This document shows positions 6,816 through 6,823 of a stretch of DNA of 6,823 nucleotides, one piece after another. Origin of the DNA: a bacterium (GTDB lineage: Bacteria; Lindowbacteria; 2-12-FULL-62-27). The notes below the pieces were generated by a model. The model searched no databases and was not told where the DNA came from. It worked only from the letters and a program-made list of their open reading frames with translations. The position numbers and the translations under genes were made by a program. The stretch spans positions 1 to 6,823 of the forward strand of contig JACQOF010000139.1 in NCBI GenBank assembly GCA_016202645.1, written 5' to 3'. Every line of letters begins with the position of its first letter. Positions within the stretch are counted from its first letter, which is position 1.

Positions 6816-6823
6816 CCCTGGCC
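6812..6823 (+). CDS. Start of a translationally coupled downstream gene (partial)
   Basis: The ATG at 6812 shares four bases (ATGA) with the stop codon of the repeat-protein gene. This overlap is typical of coupled genes in an operon. Only M-T-L-A is visible before the window ends, so the product cannot be identified. The GGAC at 6797-6800 is a weak and rather distant candidate ribosome binding site, so re-initiation by ribosomes finishing the upstream gene is plausible. Long exported TPR proteins in several phyla sit beside ExbB/TolQ-ExbD/TolR energy-transducing genes; that is a guess to test, not a reading of these four codons. Confidence 0.55.

Overview
The window holds two long genes on the + strand, the first four codons of a third, and two short AT-richer intergenic regions. 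The coding DNA is GC-rich, with many codons ending in G or C. I see no mobile element, CRISPR array, tRNA or rRNA. Both large products begin with export signals and lack cytoplasmic enzyme signatures, so this looks like an envelope or periplasm locus of a Gram-negative-type bacterium. Neither gene has a convincing Shine-Dalgarno sequence. The redoxin half of the first protein resembles TlpA-like redoxins common in Planctomycetota/Verrucomicrobiota-type genomes. That is only a hint, and I cannot name the organism from sequence alone.

Layout. Positions 1-198 are non-coding as far as I can see. They contain a strong intrinsic terminator (hairpin 53-99, then seven T's) that probably ends an upstream + strand gene, and a perfect 16-bp palindrome (133-148). 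Positions 199-1953 encode an exported 584-residue mosaic protein. It has a signal peptide or lipobox, a helical region, a TlpA/ResA-type thioredoxin domain with WCGPC, a lysine-rich linker, a short segment resembling the soluble part of the type II secretion pseudopilin GspG, and a 5'-nucleotidase C-terminal-type domain without the metallophosphatase domain that normally goes with it. Positions 1954-2060 hold a near-consensus housekeeping promoter (TTGACG, 17 bp, TACAAT) and a small inverted repeat over its -10 region. Positions 2061-6815 encode a 1584-residue exported protein made almost entirely of tetratricopeptide-like helical repeats. Its stop codon overlaps the ATG of a further gene (ATGA at 6812-6815), so it is probably the first gene of an operon that continues beyond the window.

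How the parts work together. The terminator, the 107-bp gap and the internal promoter suggest the mosaic redoxin gene and the repeat-protein operon are separate transcription units, although I see no terminator between them. The repeat protein is probably an extracytoplasmic scaffold for whatever is encoded downstream. The most unusual item is the domain combination in the first gene. No complete new system can be claimed from what is visible.
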